Assembly: GCA_002869465.1 (NCBI GenBank)
Contig: PKSW01000418.1
Coordinates: 1-17,325, forward strand
Length of the DNA stretch: 17,325 nucleotides
DNA from: Marinilabiliales bacterium
GTDB lineage: Bacteria > Bacteroidota > Bacteroidia > Bacteroidales > F082
Reading direction: 5' to 3'
Shown in pieces: positions 15,545 through 17,325 of this stretch (positions are counted from its first letter, which is position 1; every line of letters starts with the position of its first letter). A model generated the notes under the pieces. It did not search any database. It had not been told where the DNA came from and saw nothing but the letters and a program-made list of their open reading frames with translations. A program made the translations under genes and the position numbers.

Positions 15545-15567
15545 ATTTTAAACATTAGGTTTAAAAT
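15545..15567 (+). promoter_or_regulatory. Hairpin reaching into the rplK start codon
   Basis: ATTTTAAAC (15545-15553) is the exact reverse complement of GTTTAAAAT (15559-15567), with a 5-nt loop ATTAG. The last two bases of the right arm are the A and T of the rplK ATG. The stem is AT-rich with one G-C pair, so it is weak, but its placement could affect rplK initiation. Confidence 0.5.
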
Positions 15568-16012
15568 GGCAAAAGAAATAAGTGGATTAATAAAATTACA
15601 GATTCGGGGAGGAGCCGCAAACCCTTCACCACCCGTTGGACCTGCATTAGGTGCTAAAGGTGTGAATATCATGGAATTTTGTAAACAGTTCAATGCACGT
15701 ACACAGGATCAGGCCGGAAAGGTTATTCCTGTGATCATTACTGTTTATAAAGATAAGTCCTTTGATTTCATTATCAAATCACCCCCGGTCGCTGTTCAAA
15801 TAAAAGAAGCTGCTAAATTGAAGTCTGGTTCTGCTGAATCAAACAGGATTAAAGTAGCTACCATTACCTGGGATCAGGTAAAGGATATTGCTGAAGCAAA
15901 AATGAAAGACTTAAACGCTTTCACTGTTGAATCAGCTATGCGAATGGTTGCCGGTACTGCAAGAAGCATGGGCGTGAAGATTAAAGGTAAATTTCCCGCA
16001 GAAATCAATTAA
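15566..16012 (+). CDS. rplK: 50S ribosomal protein L11
   Basis: This 148-residue L11 has the N-terminal domain signature (IKLQIRGGAANPSPPVGPALG, then KGVNIMEFCKQFNARTQ) and the C-terminal rRNA-binding domain ending RMVAGTARSMGVKIKG. L11 binds 23S rRNA in the GTPase-associated centre and takes part in factor binding and the stringent response. The gene follows nusG by 32 nt; L1 follows by 30 nt. In other bacteria L1 represses the rplK-rplA message from a site in its leader; here the leader contains only the hairpin at 15545, which does not obviously match the classic L1 site. Confidence 0.98.
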   Translation: MAKEISGLIKLQIRGGAANPSPPVGPALGAKGVNIMEFCKQFNARTQDQAGKVIPVIITVYKDKSFDFIIKSPPVAVQIKEAAKLKSGSAESNRIKVATITWDQVKDIAEAKMKDLNAFTVESAMRMVAGTARSMGVKIKGKFPAEIN

Positions 16013-16031
16013 TTGACGAAATCTGTTAACT

Positions 16032-16036
16032 AGGAG
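16032..16036 (+). promoter_or_regulatory. Shine-Dalgarno site of rplA
   Basis: AGGAG lies 6 nt before the ATG at 16043. It stands out because rplK and rplJ on either side have no recognisable SD. Confidence 0.55.
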
Positions 16037-16042
16037 AAGAAT

Positions 16043-16741
16043 ATGGCAAAATTGACAAAAAAACACAAAGAAGCTGTAGCCAAATTCGAAAAAGAAAAAC
16101 TTTACTCCTTGACAGAAGCTGTTGAGTTGGTGAAGAATATTTCTTATACCAAATTCGATGCTTCAGTTGATTTAAATATCAGATTGGGCGTAGACCCCCG
16201 TAAAGCAAACCAAATGGTTCGCGGATCGGTTACCTTACCTCACGGTACAGGTAAAGACATAAGAGTCTTGGTATTATGTTCACCCGATAAGGAGGAAGAA
16301 GCTAAAGCTGCAGGTGCTGATCATGTTGGACTGGATGATTTCGTTGAGAAGATCAAAAATGGTTGGACTGACGTTGATGTAGTTATTACTACACCCAATG
16401 TTATGCCTAAAGTTGGTGCATTGGGACGTATTTTGGGACCAAGAGGCTTAATGCCAAACCCAAAAACAGGTACCGTTACTATGGAGGTTGGAAAAGCTGT
16501 TGAAGCTGCAAAAGCCGGTAAGATTGATTTTAAAGTTGATAAATTTGGCATCATCCATTCGGCTGTTGCCAAACTCAGCTTTGATAATCAAAAAATTATC
16601 GACAATGCACTTGAGTTGCTGCATACCGTTATTAAAATGAAACCGGCATCCGCTAAAGGTACTTACGTAAAAAGCATCTTTTTGTCCAGTACCATGAGCC
16701 CTGGAGTTCAAGTTGATCAAAAATCGATTACTACTGCTTAA
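16043..16741 (+). CDS. rplA: 50S ribosomal protein L1
   Basis: This 232-residue L1 is full length. Domain I elements flank an inserted domain II; the family signature LGRILGPRGLMPNPKTGTVT is intact, as are GSVTLPHGTGK and the C-terminal KGTYVKSIFLSSTMSPGV. L1 forms the mobile stalk next to the ribosomal E site and often acts as a translational repressor of its own operon. It is preceded by an SD and followed after 21 nt by rplJ. That gap is too short for a classic L10 leader, so any L10-type autoregulatory structure would have to overlap the end of rplA or be absent. Confidence 0.98.
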   Translation: MAKLTKKHKEAVAKFEKEKLYSLTEAVELVKNISYTKFDASVDLNIRLGVDPRKANQMVRGSVTLPHGTGKDIRVLVLCSPDKEEEAKAAGADHVGLDDFVEKIKNGWTDVDVVITTPNVMPKVGALGRILGPRGLMPNPKTGTVTMEVGKAVEAAKAGKIDFKVDKFGIIHSAVAKLSFDNQKIIDNALELLHTVIKMKPASAKGTYVKSIFLSSTMSPGVQVDQKSITTA

Positions 16742-16762
16742 TGTTAAAAGAATTGAATTGTT

Positions 16763-17284
16763 ATGAGAAAAAAAGATAAAAAATTACTCATCGAGGATTT
16801 AACACAGCAGTTAACCGACAACAACAATTTTTATCTTGCTGATATTTCTGAATTAAATGCAGTAGATACCAGCGATTTAAGAAGGCTTTGTTTCAAATAT
16901 GGCATTAAAATGCAGGTGGTTAAAAACACCCTTTTGAAAAAAGCTATGGATAATGTTGAAAGAGATCTCGAAGAGCTATACAGCACATTAAAAGGAAACA
17001 CATCCATCATGTTTGCTGAAGCCGGAAACGGCCCTGCAAAGATGATCAAAGAGTTTAGAAAAAAATCTGAGCGCCCGATTTTAAAGGCTGCTTATATTGA
17101 GGAAATGACCTATATAGGTGATGAACAACTTGATTTTCTGGTCGCTATTAAATCGAAAGATGAACTTATTGGCGATATTATTTCATTGCTTCAGTCACCG
17201 GTTAAAAACGTTGTTTCTGCCCTTCAATCAGGAGGTGCTACACTCTCAGGTGTTCTTGAAACCTTATCACAAAGAAGTGAATAA
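16763..17284 (+). CDS. rplJ: 50S ribosomal protein L10
   Basis: This 173-residue L10 has the N-terminal rRNA-binding domain (KKDKKLLIEDLTQQLTDNNNFYLADISEL, then DTSDLRRLCFKYGIKMQVVKNTLLKKAM) and a C-terminal helix region (SPVKNVVSALQSGGATLSGVLETLSQRSE) that binds L7/L12 dimers. L10 anchors the L12 stalk that recruits translation factors. It is complete; rplL should follow just past the window's edge. Confidence 0.97.
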   Translation: MRKKDKKLLIEDLTQQLTDNNNFYLADISELNAVDTSDLRRLCFKYGIKMQVVKNTLLKKAMDNVERDLEELYSTLKGNTSIMFAEAGNGPAKMIKEFRKKSERPILKAAYIEEMTYIGDEQLDFLVAIKSKDELIGDIISLLQSPVKNVVSALQSGGATLSGVLETLSQRSE

Positions 17285-17325
17285 GGTATACAATTTTTAA
17301 AAATCAGAATCATTACAAACTATTA

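Overview
The window looks like a chromosomal segment from a member of the Bacteroidota, probably Bacteroidia; I cannot place it lower. Three things suggest this: a type IX secretion (T9SS) cargo/partner gene pair, promoters of the Bacteroidota form (TTTG about 19-20 nt before TAnnTTTG), and mostly Shine-Dalgarno-poor starts in an AT-rich sequence. All protein genes are on the + strand; one tRNA gene (Val) is on the - strand.

Left third (about 200-7700), envelope and secretion genes. An exported TlpA-like thioredoxin-fold protein is followed by a very large secreted protein with 17 PKD repeats and a T9SS type B (CHU_C-like) C-terminal sorting domain. Only 28 nt later comes a PorP/SprF-family outer-membrane protein, then a strong terminator. 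By analogy with the SprB/SprF pair of gliding Bacteroidota, the PorP/SprF protein probably helps export or anchor the PKD protein. Inside the PKD protein a block of three PKD repeats is tandemly duplicated (256 and 257 residues).

Middle (about 7700-11140), accessory genes. A small secreted protein of unknown function is tightly coupled to a four-helix DUF2177 membrane protein. A lone tRNA-Val(GAC) gene lies on the - strand. A secreted dipeptidyl peptidase IV-type serine protease (S9B) follows.

Right third (about 11160 to the end), translation and transcription core. The order is rpsU, a Xer-type tyrosine recombinase, hpf, tRNA-Thr(TGT), tRNA-Tyr, tRNA-Gly, tRNA-Thr(GGT), tuf, tRNA-Trp, secE, nusG, rplK, rplA, rplJ. 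The window ends where rplL would be expected. The order tRNA Thr-Tyr-Gly-Thr-tuf-secE-nusG-rplKAJ matches the E. coli thrU-tyrU-glyT-thrT-tufB locus, with tRNA-Trp added.

The least routine observations are in non-coding DNA. Two terminators, after rpsU and after hpf, are physically interlaced with the promoter of the next unit. A 30-nt perfect palindrome separates tuf from tRNA-Trp. A 9-bp hairpin reaches into the rplK start codon. I see no CRISPR array, insertion sequence or prophage, and no clear evidence of a wholly new system; the most unusual protein-level feature is the PKD/PorP-SprF pair. No stretch longer than about 300 bases lacks a gene. Bases 1-215 hold only a weak inverted repeat and the leader of the first gene.
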